Counted from the stretch's first letter, positions 8,071-16,621 are shown. The stretch is DNA of 64,000 nt from Nonomuraea rhodomycinica (GCF_013363995.1 NZ_JABWGO010000006.1:351481-415480), one strand, 5' to 3'. Numbers and translations are program-made. Notes: a model not told the origin generated them from the letters alone.

Positions 8071-9336
8071 TCCGTCGCAGAACACCTCCTTGATCAGCTT
8101 GTCCACCACCTTCGGGAACTGCTTCGTCCCCAGGGACCTCGCGGCGTCGTCCACATAGGTCACCGAGGCGGTCAGAGTCCTGCTGCCGTCTGGCGAGCTG
8201 TACATCAGCGCCCCGAAGCCGTGCGGAGGGCTGCCGTTGTGCTGGTAGACGATGCCGCAGTTCGGACCCAGGTCCTGCGCGAACAGCCCGAGGCCGTAGC
8301 CGAGCGCCCCATGCGGCTTGCGCATCTCGGCCAGCAACGCGGGCGGCAGGAGCCTGCCGCCGTTCAGCGCGGAGATGAACGTCTGCAGATCCTTGGTGGT
8401 GGAGATCAGGTCACCGGCGCCGGCCAGCAGGGAGAGGTTCTGGCGGCTGATGTCGACCACCTTCTCCTGACCCGCGTCCTGGTAGCGGTAGTAGCCGTGG
8501 GCGTGCGGCCCGGGAAGCTGCGTCCGGGCGCCCGGCACCATGGTGCCCGTCATCCCGAGCGGCCGCAGGATGCGTCGCCGCAGTTCCTCGGCGTACGAGC
8601 GGCCGGTGACCTTCTCGATCAGCAGCAGGGCCAGCGTGTAGTTGGTGTTGGCGTACCTCTGGTCGGTCCCCGGGTCGAACCGCGGCGGCTTGGACAACGC
8701 CAGCCGTACCAGCTCCTCGGGCTGGTACGTGTGGAACCGATTGGCCAGCCACTCGTCACCCGTGGCGGGAATCCCCGGCACGAACGTCCCGTCGGCGTCG
8801 TAGTCGCCGGTGTAGTTGAACAAGCCACTGGTGTGCTGCAGCATCATCCGGACGGTGATCCGCGGGTCCAGGCCCAGCTCAGGCAGGTAGCCGGCCACCG
8901 GGTCATCGAGCTTGACCTTGCCCTCGGCCACCAGTTGCAGCACCAGGGTCGCGGTGAAGGGCTTGCTGACGCTTCCCGTGGGGAACCGCCCGTTCGTCGG
9001 CGGCTTGGCGTTCTGGCCCAGCTTGCTCACCCCGGCACTGCCGACCCAGTCGCCCCGCTCGTCGTGCACGCGCACCTGCATCCCGGCGAAACCCGCATCG
9101 ATGAACGCCTGAACGGCTTCCCGCAGTTCCGGGCGATCCTGCCCGGCGGCGGCCTTCGGCGTCGGCGTGCTGTCCGCGGTGGCCGGTGCCGGTGCGGCAG
9201 CCCCGGCCAGCAGCGCGGCCGCCAGCGCCGTGACCGCCACGCGCCGGACGGCCTTGCCGCTGGTGGCCGGGCGCAGGTATGTGCCGAAGATGCGCGCCCG
9301 GGTCGCCGTGGTCGCTGCTGGGGAGGGGGCTTTCAT
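8032..9336 (-). CDS. secreted serine beta-lactamase-like / D-alanyl-D-alanine carboxypeptidase family protein
   Basis: The product has 434 residues and a long signal peptide with charged N-region and hydrophobic core (VAVTALAAALLAGAAAPAPA). The penicillin-binding-protein fold is marked by TGSVSKPF (catalytic Ser122 and Lys125), the YxN element within RYANTNYTL, and HNGSPPHGFGA as the third (HxG-like) element. Members include D,D-peptidases, esterases and class C beta-lactamases; sequence alone does not show antibiotic hydrolysis. GAGGAAACC precedes ATG 9336. The final residues derive from a tandem repeat. Confidence 0.88.
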   Translation of the reverse strand: MKAPSPAATTATRARIFGTYLRPATSGKAVRRVAVTALAAALLAGAAAPAPATADSTPTPKAAAGQDRPELREAVQAFIDAGFAGMQVRVHDERGDWVGSAGVSKLGQNAKPPTNGRFPTGSVSKPFTATLVLQLVAEGKVKLDDPVAGYLPELGLDPRITVRMMLQHTSGLFNYTGDYDADGTFVPGIPATGDEWLANRFHTYQPEELVRLALSKPPRFDPGTDQRYANTNYTLALLLIEKVTGRSYAEELRRRILRPLGMTGTMVPGARTQLPGPHAHGYYRYQDAGQEKVVDISRQNLSLLAGAGDLISTTKDLQTFISALNGGRLLPPALLAEMRKPHGALGYGLGLFAQDLGPNCGIVYQHNGSPPHGFGALMYSSPDGSRTLTASVTYVDDAARSLGTKQFPKVVDKLIKEVFCDGPDGTVKDTDPAQ

Positions 9337-9488
9337 GGTTTCCTCGTCTCGGGTGTCGCGCTCGGGCGGATGGCTCGCCGAGCGATTCGGGAGTGAAGCC
9401 GGGCCGGGCATGACCACGGGGCTGCGTACGCGAGCGTCATTTCCTGGCCCTCCACGCCGCTTGCGCCGCGACGCCGCCACTCCGCCAC

Positions 9489-9519
9489 GTCACAGGGGTC
9501 CGGACAGGACCCCTGTGAC
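9489..9519. terminator. perfect 13-bp inverted repeat, likely terminator of the small gene at 9550-9951
   Basis: GTCACAGGGGTCC (9489-9501) and its exact complement (9507-9519) flank a 5-base loop. It starts about 30 bases after the stop of the minus-strand gene ending at 9550. There is no clear T-run, so it may be a factor-assisted or bidirectional terminator, or an operator for the downstream serine hydrolase gene. Confidence 0.5.
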
Positions 9520-9549
9520 ACGAGCGGTGGCTGGGCAGTTCGACATCCA

Positions 9550-9951
9550 TCAGGCGGCGTCGAGGGCCTGGGTGATCTTGCGGACCATCTCAGCGAGGAT
9601 GGGGCTGGGCGCGCCCTTCCGGGCCTGGACGGCTGCTTCGACGGCGACGAGGACGGTGCGGCGGAAGTTGTCGGCCTCCGCCAGGTCCTGCTCGTTGAGC
9701 AGGCTCATCGACGCCGTCAGGGCCGGCAGCACCTCGTCGGCGAGCGCGGCGGTGGTCTTGCCGTTCAGGCCCTTCGGCGCCTTGGTGACCACGTGCCCGA
9801 CCGGCCCGGTCGCGGAGGTCAGAGCGATGGAGGCGGCGGTGGCGACCTTGTGGGCCGAACCGTCAGCACCGGCGGCGGCCATCAGCGAGACGACGCCCCA
9901 CGCGGCGGTCCGGAGGGTCTGGGTGTTCTGGTCGGTGAGGGTGATGGACAT
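9550..9951 (-). CDS. hypothetical protein, 133 residues
   Basis: I do not recognise a family. The protein starts MSITLTDQNTQTLRTAAWG, is alanine-rich and mostly helical, and has no cysteine, signal peptide or membrane segment. The middle (GPVGHVVTKAPKGL) looks like a loop, followed by helices containing SLLNEQDLAEADNFRRTV. ATG 9951 sits behind AAGGAG at a spacing of 9, a good start. A strong inverted repeat follows its stop. It is monocistronic between a secreted serine hydrolase and a non-coding stretch, so context gives no clear role. Confidence 0.7.
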   Translation of the reverse strand: MSITLTDQNTQTLRTAAWGVVSLMAAAGADGSAHKVATAASIALTSATGPVGHVVTKAPKGLNGKTTAALADEVLPALTASMSLLNEQDLAEADNFRRTVLVAVEAAVQARKGAPSPILAEMVRKITQALDAA

Positions 9952-10532
9952 GGTGGTGTGCTCCTTCAAGAGTTGTCACAAGACTCAGATCGAACGGACC
10001 GTTGGTGGAATGCGGTCCTGATAGCGCCGGGTTTCGTCGAGATCGCTCAGGTCTGGTCGCCCGAGCGGATCGCACCCGGCCTTGGGGCCGCAGTCGCTGT
10101 TCCGTTCATGGCATTGACGATCCCCGACCGCTCTGACGCCGAGCCGTCACCGCGCTGACGCGGCGGCTGACACGACACAGCGGGGTGAGCGCGAGGCCGG
10201 TCAGCAGGGTCTTGATGTCCCTGAGGGTGAGGGGGCGGCGGGGCTGGTGGAGCGGCGGTGGTCCCAGGTCTCCACCAGGGTCGTCGCCGACGAGGTCGAG
10301 GTGGCGACAGGGCTGGCAGGTCGGAAGGAGTGCCGGAGCCGCCGGCATTCGCGCTGTGCTGGGCAGAGCTGTCGGACGAGGCGTGGGCCGTGCCTCGTCA
10401 GCGGCCTGCGTGGCGTGGCCTGGGGTGCGGACACCTGCTTCGAGGGCGCGCCTGCTTCGAGGGCGCGCCTGCTTCCGGGCTGGTCCGTTGACCACACTCC
10501 CGGGACAGGCCGTTCGTCGGGATAATCGGCGC
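9952..10532. other. 581-bp stretch without a supported gene
   Basis: Several reading frames are open here, as expected at this GC content, but none has a ribosome binding site and family-like sequence together. A 17-bp unit (CCTGCTTCGAGGGCGCG) occurs twice in tandem at 10434-10467 with a partial third copy. The stretch could be a decayed gene; I cannot identify it. Confidence 0.4.
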
Positions 10533-11102
10533 GTGCCCTTGCTCGTTCGACCCTCGTTGCCGGCCGGCAGGATGGCGACGCTCGCGCAGCCCACGATCGA
10601 CGCCCGAGGGGTCCTCCTTCGGCCCTGGCAGCAGTCCGACCGGCCCGCTGTCCTGACGGGATACGCCGATCCGGCCATCCAGCGCTGGCACTGCCGGTCC
10701 ATGACCGACGAGGAGGCCGACGACTGGATCCACTCCTGGCCCGGGCGCTGGCGTCAGGAGACCGGCGCCGGGTGGGCCGTGGTGGACGCGGGGGAGGTCG
10801 TCGGCCAGGTGAGCCTGCGCCGGTTGAACTTCCGCGACGGGGTGGCCGAGGTGTCGTACTGGGTGCTGCCGGCGGCGCGCGGCCGTCGGATCGCCCCGCG
10901 GGCCCTGTCAGCCGTGACCGCGTGGTCCTTCGCCGCGCTCGGCCTGCACCGCATGGAGCTGAACCACTCCACGGCCAACGCGGCGTCGTGCCGGGTGGCG
11001 GAGGCGGCCGGGTTCGCCCTGGAGGGCCTCAAACGCCGCGAGGCGCTGCACGCCGACGGCTGGCACGACATGCACATGCACGCCCGCCTCGACACCGATT
11101 AG
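10533..11102 (+). CDS. GNAT family N-acetyltransferase (RimJ/RimL-like)
   Basis: The 189-residue product has RGVLLRPWQQSDRPAVLTGY, YADPAIQRWH, a beta-strand region EVSYWVLPAARGRRIAPRAL (acetyl-CoA-binding motif A) and HRMELNHSTANAASCRVAEA with GF. This is the pattern of acetyltransferases related to ribosomal-protein modifiers. I used GTG 10533 because relatives begin with a PLLVxPxLPAG-type segment, which is seen here; ATG 10572 is the alternative. It probably acts in the cytoplasm on an amine substrate that cannot be named. Confidence 0.82.
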   Translation: MPLLVRPSLPAGRMATLAQPTIDARGVLLRPWQQSDRPAVLTGYADPAIQRWHCRSMTDEEADDWIHSWPGRWRQETGAGWAVVDAGEVVGQVSLRRLNFRDGVAEVSYWVLPAARGRRIAPRALSAVTAWSFAALGLHRMELNHSTANAASCRVAEAAGFALEGLKRREALHADGWHDMHMHARLDTD

Positions 11103-11135
11103 CGACCGGAGGCGCCCCGCGGCGCGGGCCTTGTG

Positions 11136-11217
11136 GGTGGCGTGCGGCCTCGTGTCCCGGGTCTTCTGGTGGCGTGCGGCCTCGTGTCCCGGGTCTTCTG
11201 GTGGCGTGCGGCCTCGC
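11136..11217. repeat. 32-bp tandem repeat, about 2.5 copies
   Basis: Units start at 11136, 11168 and 11200 (the last partial). The two full copies are identical, beginning GGTGGCGTGCGGCCTCG and ending GGGTCTTCT. The array sits between the convergent GNAT and arginase-fold genes and stops 3 bases before the latter's stop codon. Confidence 0.85.
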
Positions 11218-11220
11218 GCC

Positions 11221-12045
11221 TCAGGTCCGCGGGCGGGCGCACGCCTCCACCAGGTTCGGGACCAGGGACGCGAGCAGAGCTTGATCCTCGGGCCGGGACG
11301 GCTCGTACTCGGTGACGCCGAGTCCGGTCACCTCGAAGCGGTCCGCCGTCGCCTTCACCATGGCGAGGAGCTGGTCCGGCTGCAGGCCGCCGGGGGCGGG
11401 GGAGCCGACGGCGGCGAAGGTGCCGGGGTCCAGCACGTCCAGGTCGATGTGGATGTAGACGGCCGGGCTCCGGCCGGGAGGCGTCGCCGACGCGATGGTC
11501 TCCGTCAGGGCGGCCGGGTCCGGGCCGGTGACCCGCCGGATGCCGGTGGCCTCGATGAACGCGGTCTCGCCCGGGTCCAGGTCGCGGACGGCGGCGAGCA
11601 CGATCCGGCGCGGGTCCAATGGGGTGTCGGCCACCAGGCCGGCGGGGCCCTCGCCCGTCAGCGCGCGCAGGACCATGCCGTGGAAGGCGCCCGACGGCGA
11701 CGTGGCGGGGGTGTTGAGGTCTCCGTGCGCGTCGAACCACACGACCACCAGCCGGTCGCCGTGACGCCGCATCGCCTCCGCCACGGGCTCCAGCTCGACC
11801 CCGCAGTCGCCTCCCGCCGTGACCACGAAGCCGGTGGCCGCCGCCACCGCCGACCGTACCCGCGCCGCCGTCTCCGGCAGGTCGTCGTCATCGACCTCCA
11901 CGCGTACGTGGTGATCGGCGGGCACCATGTCGGCCAGCAGCTTCGCGCCCTCGCGCAGCCGCTCGGCCGTGGGCGCGCCGGAGCCACGCCACTGCGGCAC
12001 CTCGACGACCGTCACATCGGACCTGGTCGCGACCGTCTGCCCCAC
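11221..12045 (-). CDS. arginase/agmatinase-fold protein
   Basis: The 274-residue product has the ureohydrolase metal motifs: GGDCGVE (79-84), VVWFDAHGDLN (DAHGD, 105-109), GAFHGM and HIDLDVLDPG near residue 200. These ligate a dinuclear Mn site in enzymes that hydrolyse guanidino groups (arginase, agmatinase, formimidoylglutamase). The first motif normally reads GGDHS with a metal-ligand histidine; here the position is cysteine, seen in some divergent members, so the exact substrate is uncertain. GTG 12045 follows AGGAGG. No arginine or polyamine genes lie nearby. Confidence 0.85.
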   Translation of the reverse strand: MGQTVATRSDVTVVEVPQWRGSGAPTAERLREGAKLLADMVPADHHVRVEVDDDDLPETAARVRSAVAAATGFVVTAGGDCGVELEPVAEAMRRHGDRLVVVWFDAHGDLNTPATSPSGAFHGMVLRALTGEGPAGLVADTPLDPRRIVLAAVRDLDPGETAFIEATGIRRVTGPDPAALTETIASATPPGRSPAVYIHIDLDVLDPGTFAAVGSPAPGGLQPDQLLAMVKATADRFEVTGLGVTEYEPSRPEDQALLASLVPNLVEACARPRT

Positions 12046-12257
12046 TGTGCCTCCTCACCGAACTCCCCGATGCCACAGGGCAGCGCACCTACTCCACCCT
12101 GGACGGCAAAACCCCAGTTCAGCACATAACCGTACAATGGCGCACACTCCCGAGGGGGGATCCCCTGGTCACTTCCCGGAGAACCGCGTGACCGGGCTAC
12201 GCGCCCGTATACCATCGGGTGTCCTTCCCGGCAGGCGATGAGAGTGGCAGAAGATTC

Positions 12258-13160
12258 ATGAGTTCGGTGACCGTACGGGTGCCCGCGAAGGTCAACGTCC
12301 AGTTGTCCGTGGGGCCGCTGCGCGAGGACGGCTATCACGACCTGGTCAACGTCTTCCACGCCGTGTCCGTCTTCGACGAGGTCGTCGCCAAGGAGTCCGA
12401 GTCCATCACGGTGTCGGTGGCCGGCGACTGGGCCGACCAGGTGCCGGTGGACGACGGCAACCTCGCCATCCAGGCCGCCCGCGCCCTCGCCAAGCACGCC
12501 GGACGCACCTACGGGGCCGAGCTCGTCATCCACAAGTCCATCCCGGTCGCCGGCGGCATGGCCGGGGGCAGCGCCGACGCGGCGGGCGCGCTGGTGGCGT
12601 GCAACGAGCTGTGGGGTCTCGGCCTGCCGCTGGAGGACCTCATGGAGATCGCCGCCGACCTGGGCAGCGACGTGCCGTTCTCGCTGCTGGGAGGGACGGC
12701 GGTCGGCACCGGGCGAGGTGAGCGGCTGAGCGACGTGCCGACGGGCGGGCAGTTCCACTGGGCGTTCGCCGTGGCTCAGGGGGGCCTGTCCACCGCCAAG
12801 GTGTACGCGGAGTGCGACCGGCTGCGCGAGACGGCGGGCGTAGAGGTGCCGTGGCCCCAGCTGAGCGAGCCGCTGCTGGCGGCGCTGCGCACCGGCGACG
12901 CCGAGGCGCTGGGCGCGGAGCTCAGCAACGATCTCCAGGCCGCCGCACTCTCCCTGCGCCCCGACCTGAGCGACACCCTGGAGGCGGGCCGCCGGGCCGG
13001 CGCCCTGGGCGCCCTCGTGTCCGGCTCCGGCCCCACCTGCGCCTTCCTGGCCGGCGACGCCGACCACGCCGAGCACCTGGCCGACACGCTGTCGCACCTG
13101 CCGACCTGCCGCACGGCCCTCGCCGCCCACGGCCCCGTCCCGGGCCCACGGCCCTCCTGA
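12258..13160 (+). CDS. ispE: 4-diphosphocytidyl-2-C-methyl-D-erythritol kinase
   Basis: IspE phosphorylates CDP-methylerythritol in the non-mevalonate isoprenoid pathway, which supplies the polyprenyl carrier for cell wall and polysaccharide synthesis. The 300-residue GHMP kinase has VRVPAKVNVQLSVG at the start, DGYHDLVNVFHAV, the ATP-binding loop PVAGGMAGGSADAAGAL, DVPFSLLGG and a terminal VSGSGPTCAFL. ATG 12258 has only a weak upstream purine run (GGCAGAAG). The usual partner order rsmA-ispE-ABC-F is kept except for the inserted block before it. Confidence 0.96.
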   Translation: MSSVTVRVPAKVNVQLSVGPLREDGYHDLVNVFHAVSVFDEVVAKESESITVSVAGDWADQVPVDDGNLAIQAARALAKHAGRTYGAELVIHKSIPVAGGMAGGSADAAGALVACNELWGLGLPLEDLMEIAADLGSDVPFSLLGGTAVGTGRGERLSDVPTGGQFHWAFAVAQGGLSTAKVYAECDRLRETAGVEVPWPQLSEPLLAALRTGDAEALGAELSNDLQAAALSLRPDLSDTLEAGRRAGALGALVSGSGPTCAFLAGDADHAEHLADTLSHLPTCRTALAAHGPVPGPRPS

Positions 13161-13176
13161 GGCGGCCCACGACCCC

Positions 13177-13282
13177 CCTGAGGCCGCTCACAAGGGCGCC
13201 CGCGCTCCCGTCCCCGGCCTGCGGTCCTTCCTGAGGCCGCTCACGAGGGCGCCCGCGATCCCGTCCCCGCCTGCGGTCCCTC
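13177..13282. repeat. 53-bp tandem duplication between ispE and the ABC-F gene
   Basis: Two 53-bp units start at 13177 and 13230 (CCTGAGGCCGCTCAC...). They differ at only a few positions, and degenerate fragments flank them, one reaching the ispE stop region. I see no gene in this gap of 273 bases. Confidence 0.75.
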
Positions 13283-13433
13283 CCGAGGCGGGGGTCCCGT
13301 CCCGGCCTGTGCGGCCCCTCCTGAGAACGGCCACGGATCGTGTCCGCGGCCTCGGCTGAGGCCCGGGCGCGCACCCCCGGCCACCCGCCCACGGGACCGT
13401 CACCCCCGTGGGGGCCGATACGCTGGTGGGGCC

Positions 13434-15260
13434 ATGAATCTGGTCAATCTCGAGTCCGTCTCCCACGCCTACGGCCCCAAGCCGCTCCTCGACGACGTCT
13501 CCCTCGGCGTCGGCGCCGGTGAGCGCATCGGCGTCGTCGGCCGCAACGGCGGCGGCAAGACCACGCTGATGTCGGTCATCGCCGGTGTCGTGAAGCCCGA
13601 CAGCGGCCGCGTCACCCACACACGGGGCCTGCGCGTGGGCCATCTCTCCCAGCGCGACGACCTCGACCCGGACCTGCCGGTGCGCGAGATCGTGCTCGGC
13701 GGCCGCGCTGAGCACGAGTGGGCCGGAGACCAGGCCGTCCGCGAGATCCTCGCCAACCTCATCGGCGACCTGGACCTCGACGCCAGGGCGGGCGAGCTGT
13801 CCGGCGGCGAGCGGCGGCGCACGGCGCTGGCCCGGCTGCTCATCGACGAGCACGACCTGATCATGCTGGACGAGCCCACCAACCACCTCGACATCGAGGC
13901 GATCGCCTGGCTCGCGGCGCACCTGTCCGGGCGCAAGAGCGCGCTGGTGGTGGTGACCCACGACCGGTGGTTCCTCGACGCCGTGTCCACCCGCACCTGG
14001 GAGGTCGTGGACGGCCGGGTCGAGCGCTACGAGGGCGGGTACGCCGCGTACGTGCTGGCCAAGGCCGAGCGGGCGCGGATCGCCCAGGCCGCCGAGGAGC
14101 GCCGGCAGAACCTCATGCGCAAGGAGATCGCCTGGCTGCGGCGCGGCCCGCCCGCCCGCACCTCAAAGCCGAAGTTCCGCATCGAGGCGGCCCAGGCGCT
14201 CATCGCGAACGAGCCGCCGCCGCGCGAGAGCGTCGAGCTGGTGAAGTTCGCCACGGCGCGGCTCGGCAAGACGGTGTACGACCTGGAGGACGTCACGCTG
14301 CACGCCGGCGGCCCCGGCGCGGGGCCGCTGGTCCTCGACCGCACCACGTGGCAGTTCGGGCCGGGCGACCGCATCGGTCTGATCGGCGTGAACGGCTCCG
14401 GCAAGTCCTCGGTGCTGCGCCTGCTGGCCGGCACGGTGGAGGCCGACTCGGGCCGGGTCGTGCGCGGCCGGACGGTGCGGCTGGCACACCTGTCGCAGGA
14501 GTTGGCCGAGCTCGACCCCACGCGGCGCGTGCTGGAGACGGTCGAGGAGATCCGCAAGTACATCCAGGTCGGCAAGAAGGAGTGGACGGCCTCCCAGCTC
14601 CTCGAACGCCTCGGGTTCAAGGGCGACGCGCAGTGGAAGGTCGTCGGCGACCTGTCGGGCGGCGAGCGGCGGCGGCTGCAGCTGCTGCGGCTGCTCATGG
14701 ACGACCCGAACGTGCTGCTGCTCGACGAGCCGACCAACGACCTCGACATCGAGACGCTGAACGAGCTGGAGGACCTGCTCGACGGCTGGCCGGGCACACT
14801 GATCCTGGTCAGCCACGACCGCTACTTCCTGGAGCGCGTCACCGACCGCTCGGTGGCCCTGCTGGGCGACGGGCGGCTGTCGCTGCTGCCCGGCGGGGTG
14901 GACGAGTACCTCGAACGGCGGGCGGCGGGCGCCGCGCTGACGGCCCGCACCGGCCTCGGCGCGACCACCTCGGACGCGAAGAACGCGAAGGACGCGACGG
15001 ACGCGGTCAGCGGCCCGGCCGAAGCACCCGCGGGGCTGTCGGCCAAGGAGGAACGGGAGCTGCGCAAGGAGCTCAACCGCCTCGAACGGCAGCTCGACAA
15101 GCTGGGCGAGCAGGAGGCCAAGCTGCACGCGGCCATGGCCGAGGCGGCGGCCGACTACGAACGGCTCGGCTCCCTGGACGCGGAGCTGCGCGACGTGCTG
15201 GCCCAGAAGGACGAGGTCGAGGCGGCCTGGCTGGAGGTCGCCGACCGCCTCGGCGACTGA
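13434..15260 (+). CDS. ABC-F family ATPase (Uup-like)
   Basis: The 608-residue product has two ATP-binding cassettes and no membrane segment. Cassette 1 has Walker A GRNGGGKTT, signature LSGGERRR and DEPTNHLD; cassette 2 has GVNGSGKSS, LSGGERRR and DEPTNDLD. Between them lies the linker characteristic of ABC-F proteins, and the C-terminal 80 residues form a charged coiled coil (about 525-605) as in Uup. ABC-F proteins act on ribosomes or, for Uup, branched DNA. The gene commonly follows ispE in actinobacteria. The role as an antibiotic-resistance factor cannot be assumed. Confidence 0.92.
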   Translation: MNLVNLESVSHAYGPKPLLDDVSLGVGAGERIGVVGRNGGGKTTLMSVIAGVVKPDSGRVTHTRGLRVGHLSQRDDLDPDLPVREIVLGGRAEHEWAGDQAVREILANLIGDLDLDARAGELSGGERRRTALARLLIDEHDLIMLDEPTNHLDIEAIAWLAAHLSGRKSALVVVTHDRWFLDAVSTRTWEVVDGRVERYEGGYAAYVLAKAERARIAQAAEERRQNLMRKEIAWLRRGPPARTSKPKFRIEAAQALIANEPPPRESVELVKFATARLGKTVYDLEDVTLHAGGPGAGPLVLDRTTWQFGPGDRIGLIGVNGSGKSSVLRLLAGTVEADSGRVVRGRTVRLAHLSQELAELDPTRRVLETVEEIRKYIQVGKKEWTASQLLERLGFKGDAQWKVVGDLSGGERRRLQLLRLLMDDPNVLLLDEPTNDLDIETLNELEDLLDGWPGTLILVSHDRYFLERVTDRSVALLGDGRLSLLPGGVDEYLERRAAGAALTARTGLGATTSDAKNAKDATDAVSGPAEAPAGLSAKEERELRKELNRLERQLDKLGEQEAKLHAAMAEAAADYERLGSLDAELRDVLAQKDEVEAAWLEVADRLGD

Positions 15261-15281
15261 CCCGCGCCCGAACGCGGCGGG

Positions 15282-15782
15282 TCAGGAGTCGAACGGGGCC
15301 AGGAGGGTCCGGAGCAGCCCGGCCAGCGCCCGCTGCTCCGCCGCGCCCAGCCCGGCCAGCAGCTCGTGCTCCCTGCGCAGCAGCCCGGCGAACGCGGCGT
15401 CGACCCGGTCGAGCCCGGCCGGCGTGAGCGACACGAGCACCCCGCGCCGGTCCTCCGGGTCGGGCCGGCGCACCACGAGCCCGGCCTGCGCCAGGCGGTC
15501 GATCCGGTTGGTCATCGTGCCGGAGGTGACCAGCGTGGCGCGCAGCAGCGCCCCCGGGCTCAGCTCGTACGGCTTGCCGGCCCGGCGCAGCGCCGTCAGC
15601 ACGTCGAACTCCCACGGTTCGAGGCCGTGCTCGGCGAACGCGGCACGTCTTGCCCGGTCGAGGTGTTTGGCCAGCCTCGATACGCGGGAGAGCACCTGGA
15701 GGGGCTCGACGTCGAGGTCGGGCCGTTCGGCCCGCCAGGCCGCGACGAGCCGGTCCACCTCGTCCTGCGCATCCTGCGTCAT
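15282..15782 (-). CDS. MarR family transcriptional regulator
   Basis: The 166-residue product is a winged-helix regulator: helix LAKHLDRARRAAFAEHGLEPWEFDVL, recognition region SPGALLRATLVTSGTMTNRIDRL, and the wing LVVRRPDPEDRRGVLVSLT with the invariant DxRG (here EDRRG). It is divergent from tam, with start codons only 57 bp apart. The -10-like TACACT (complement of 15790-15795) would start transcription at or next to ATG 15782, so the mRNA may be leaderless. It probably represses itself and tam through the palindrome at 15801-15830. Confidence 0.92.
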   Translation of the reverse strand: MTQDAQDEVDRLVAAWRAERPDLDVEPLQVLSRVSRLAKHLDRARRAAFAEHGLEPWEFDVLTALRRAGKPYELSPGALLRATLVTSGTMTNRIDRLAQAGLVVRRPDPEDRRGVLVSLTPAGLDRVDAAFAGLLRREHELLAGLGAAEQRALAGLLRTLLAPFDS

Positions 15783-15800
15783 GACATCGAGTGTACTGTC

Positions 15801-15830
15801 TTGACATCGAGATATGTGTCTCGATATCAA
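15801..15830. promoter_or_regulatory. MarR operator overlapping the tam promoter
   Basis: A 30-bp inverted repeat has half-sites TTGACATCGAGA (15801-15812) and TCTCGATATCAA (15819-15830), matching at 11 of 12 positions around a 6-bp centre. A third half-site, TGACATCGAG, lies at 15782-15791. On the plus strand TTGACA (15801-15806) and TATCAA (15825-15830), 18 bases apart, read as -35 and -10, placing transcription start at about the tam ATG. The palindrome therefore spans the promoter exactly, as expected for repression. Confidence 0.72.
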
Positions 15831-15838
15831 TTATCTTT

Positions 15839-16621
15839 ATGTCAAGAGATATCTGGGATCCCGCGACCTACGCCAGGTTCGCCGACGAGCGCTCACGCCC
15901 GTTCCGTGACCTGCTCGCCCGCGTGGGCGCCGAGCAGCCCGACTACGTCGTGGACGCGGGCTGCGGCAGCGGCGAGCTCACCCTTGAGCTGGCCCGCCGC
16001 TGGCCCGGCGCGACCGTGGAGGGCTTCGACTCGTCCCCGGCGATGATCTCCAAGGCGCGGGAGCTGGACGGCGCCCCGAGGTTCGCCGTCGCGGACGTGA
16101 CCATGTGGCGGCCGGACCGGCCGGTGGACGTCCTGCTGTCCAACGCCGTGCTCCAGTGGGTGCCCGAGCACCGTGACGTGCTCGGACACTGGGTGGACGC
16201 GCTCGACGAGGACGGCTGGCTGGCCTTCCAGGTGCCGGGGAACTTCGACGCGCCCAGCCACGTGGCGATCCGCGAGGTCTGTGCCTCCCCGCGATGGGCG
16301 GAACGGCTCGGCGACCTGGGCCGCGACGTCGAGGTGGGCGAGCCGGTCGAGTACCTGGACCTGCTGTCGGGGTTCGGGCTCCGGGTCGACGCCTGGGAGA
16401 CCACCTACACGCACGTGCTCCAGGGTGAGGACGCCGTGCTCACCTGGATCTCCGGCACCGCTCTGCGGCCCGTCTTCGACCGGCTGGACCCGAGCGAGCA
16501 CACCGCCTTCACCAACGACCTCGCGCCGCGGCTCGTCGAGGCCTATCCGGCCCGGGACTACGGCACGCCGTTCCCGTTCCGCCGGATCTTCGTGGTGGCC
16601 CACAGGGCCGCCGAGCAGTAG
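15839..16621 (+). CDS. tam: trans-aconitate 2-methyltransferase
   Basis: Tam uses SAM to methylate trans-aconitate, a toxic by-product of aconitase. The 260-residue protein starts MSRDIWDPATYARFADERSRP, typical for the family, and has SAM motif I (VVDAGCGSGELTLELARR), the acidic end GFDSSPAMI, VLLSNAVLQWVPEH and DGWLAFQVPGN. No ribosome binding site precedes ATG 15839; the promoter position instead suggests a leaderless mRNA. It is controlled by the divergent MarR gene by context. A related small-molecule methyltransferase is the alternative. Confidence 0.88.
   Translation: MSRDIWDPATYARFADERSRPFRDLLARVGAEQPDYVVDAGCGSGELTLELARRWPGATVEGFDSSPAMISKARELDGAPRFAVADVTMWRPDRPVDVLLSNAVLQWVPEHRDVLGHWVDALDEDGWLAFQVPGNFDAPSHVAIREVCASPRWAERLGDLGRDVEVGEPVEYLDLLSGFGLRVDAWETTYTHVLQGEDAVLTWISGTALRPVFDRLDPSEHTAFTNDLAPRLVEAYPARDYGTPFPFRRIFVVAHRAAEQ

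Noticed and set aside
8032..9336. beta-lactamase resistance gene
   Set aside because: The SxxK, YxN and HxG-type motifs define a broad family of D,D-peptidases and esterases; nothing points to antibiotic hydrolysis.
10106..10702. possible minus-strand gene of about 198 codons before the second GNAT
   Set aside because: It overlaps the GNAT start, has no ribosome binding site or family-like sequence, and competing frames are equally open.
5696..12045. integrated mobile element or prophage
   Set aside because: No integrase, transposase, phage structural gene or attachment-site repeat is visible despite the accessory gene content.
13434..15260. antibiotic-resistance ABC-F
   Set aside because: It sits in the conserved housekeeping position after ispE and has the Uup-like C-terminal coiled coil.
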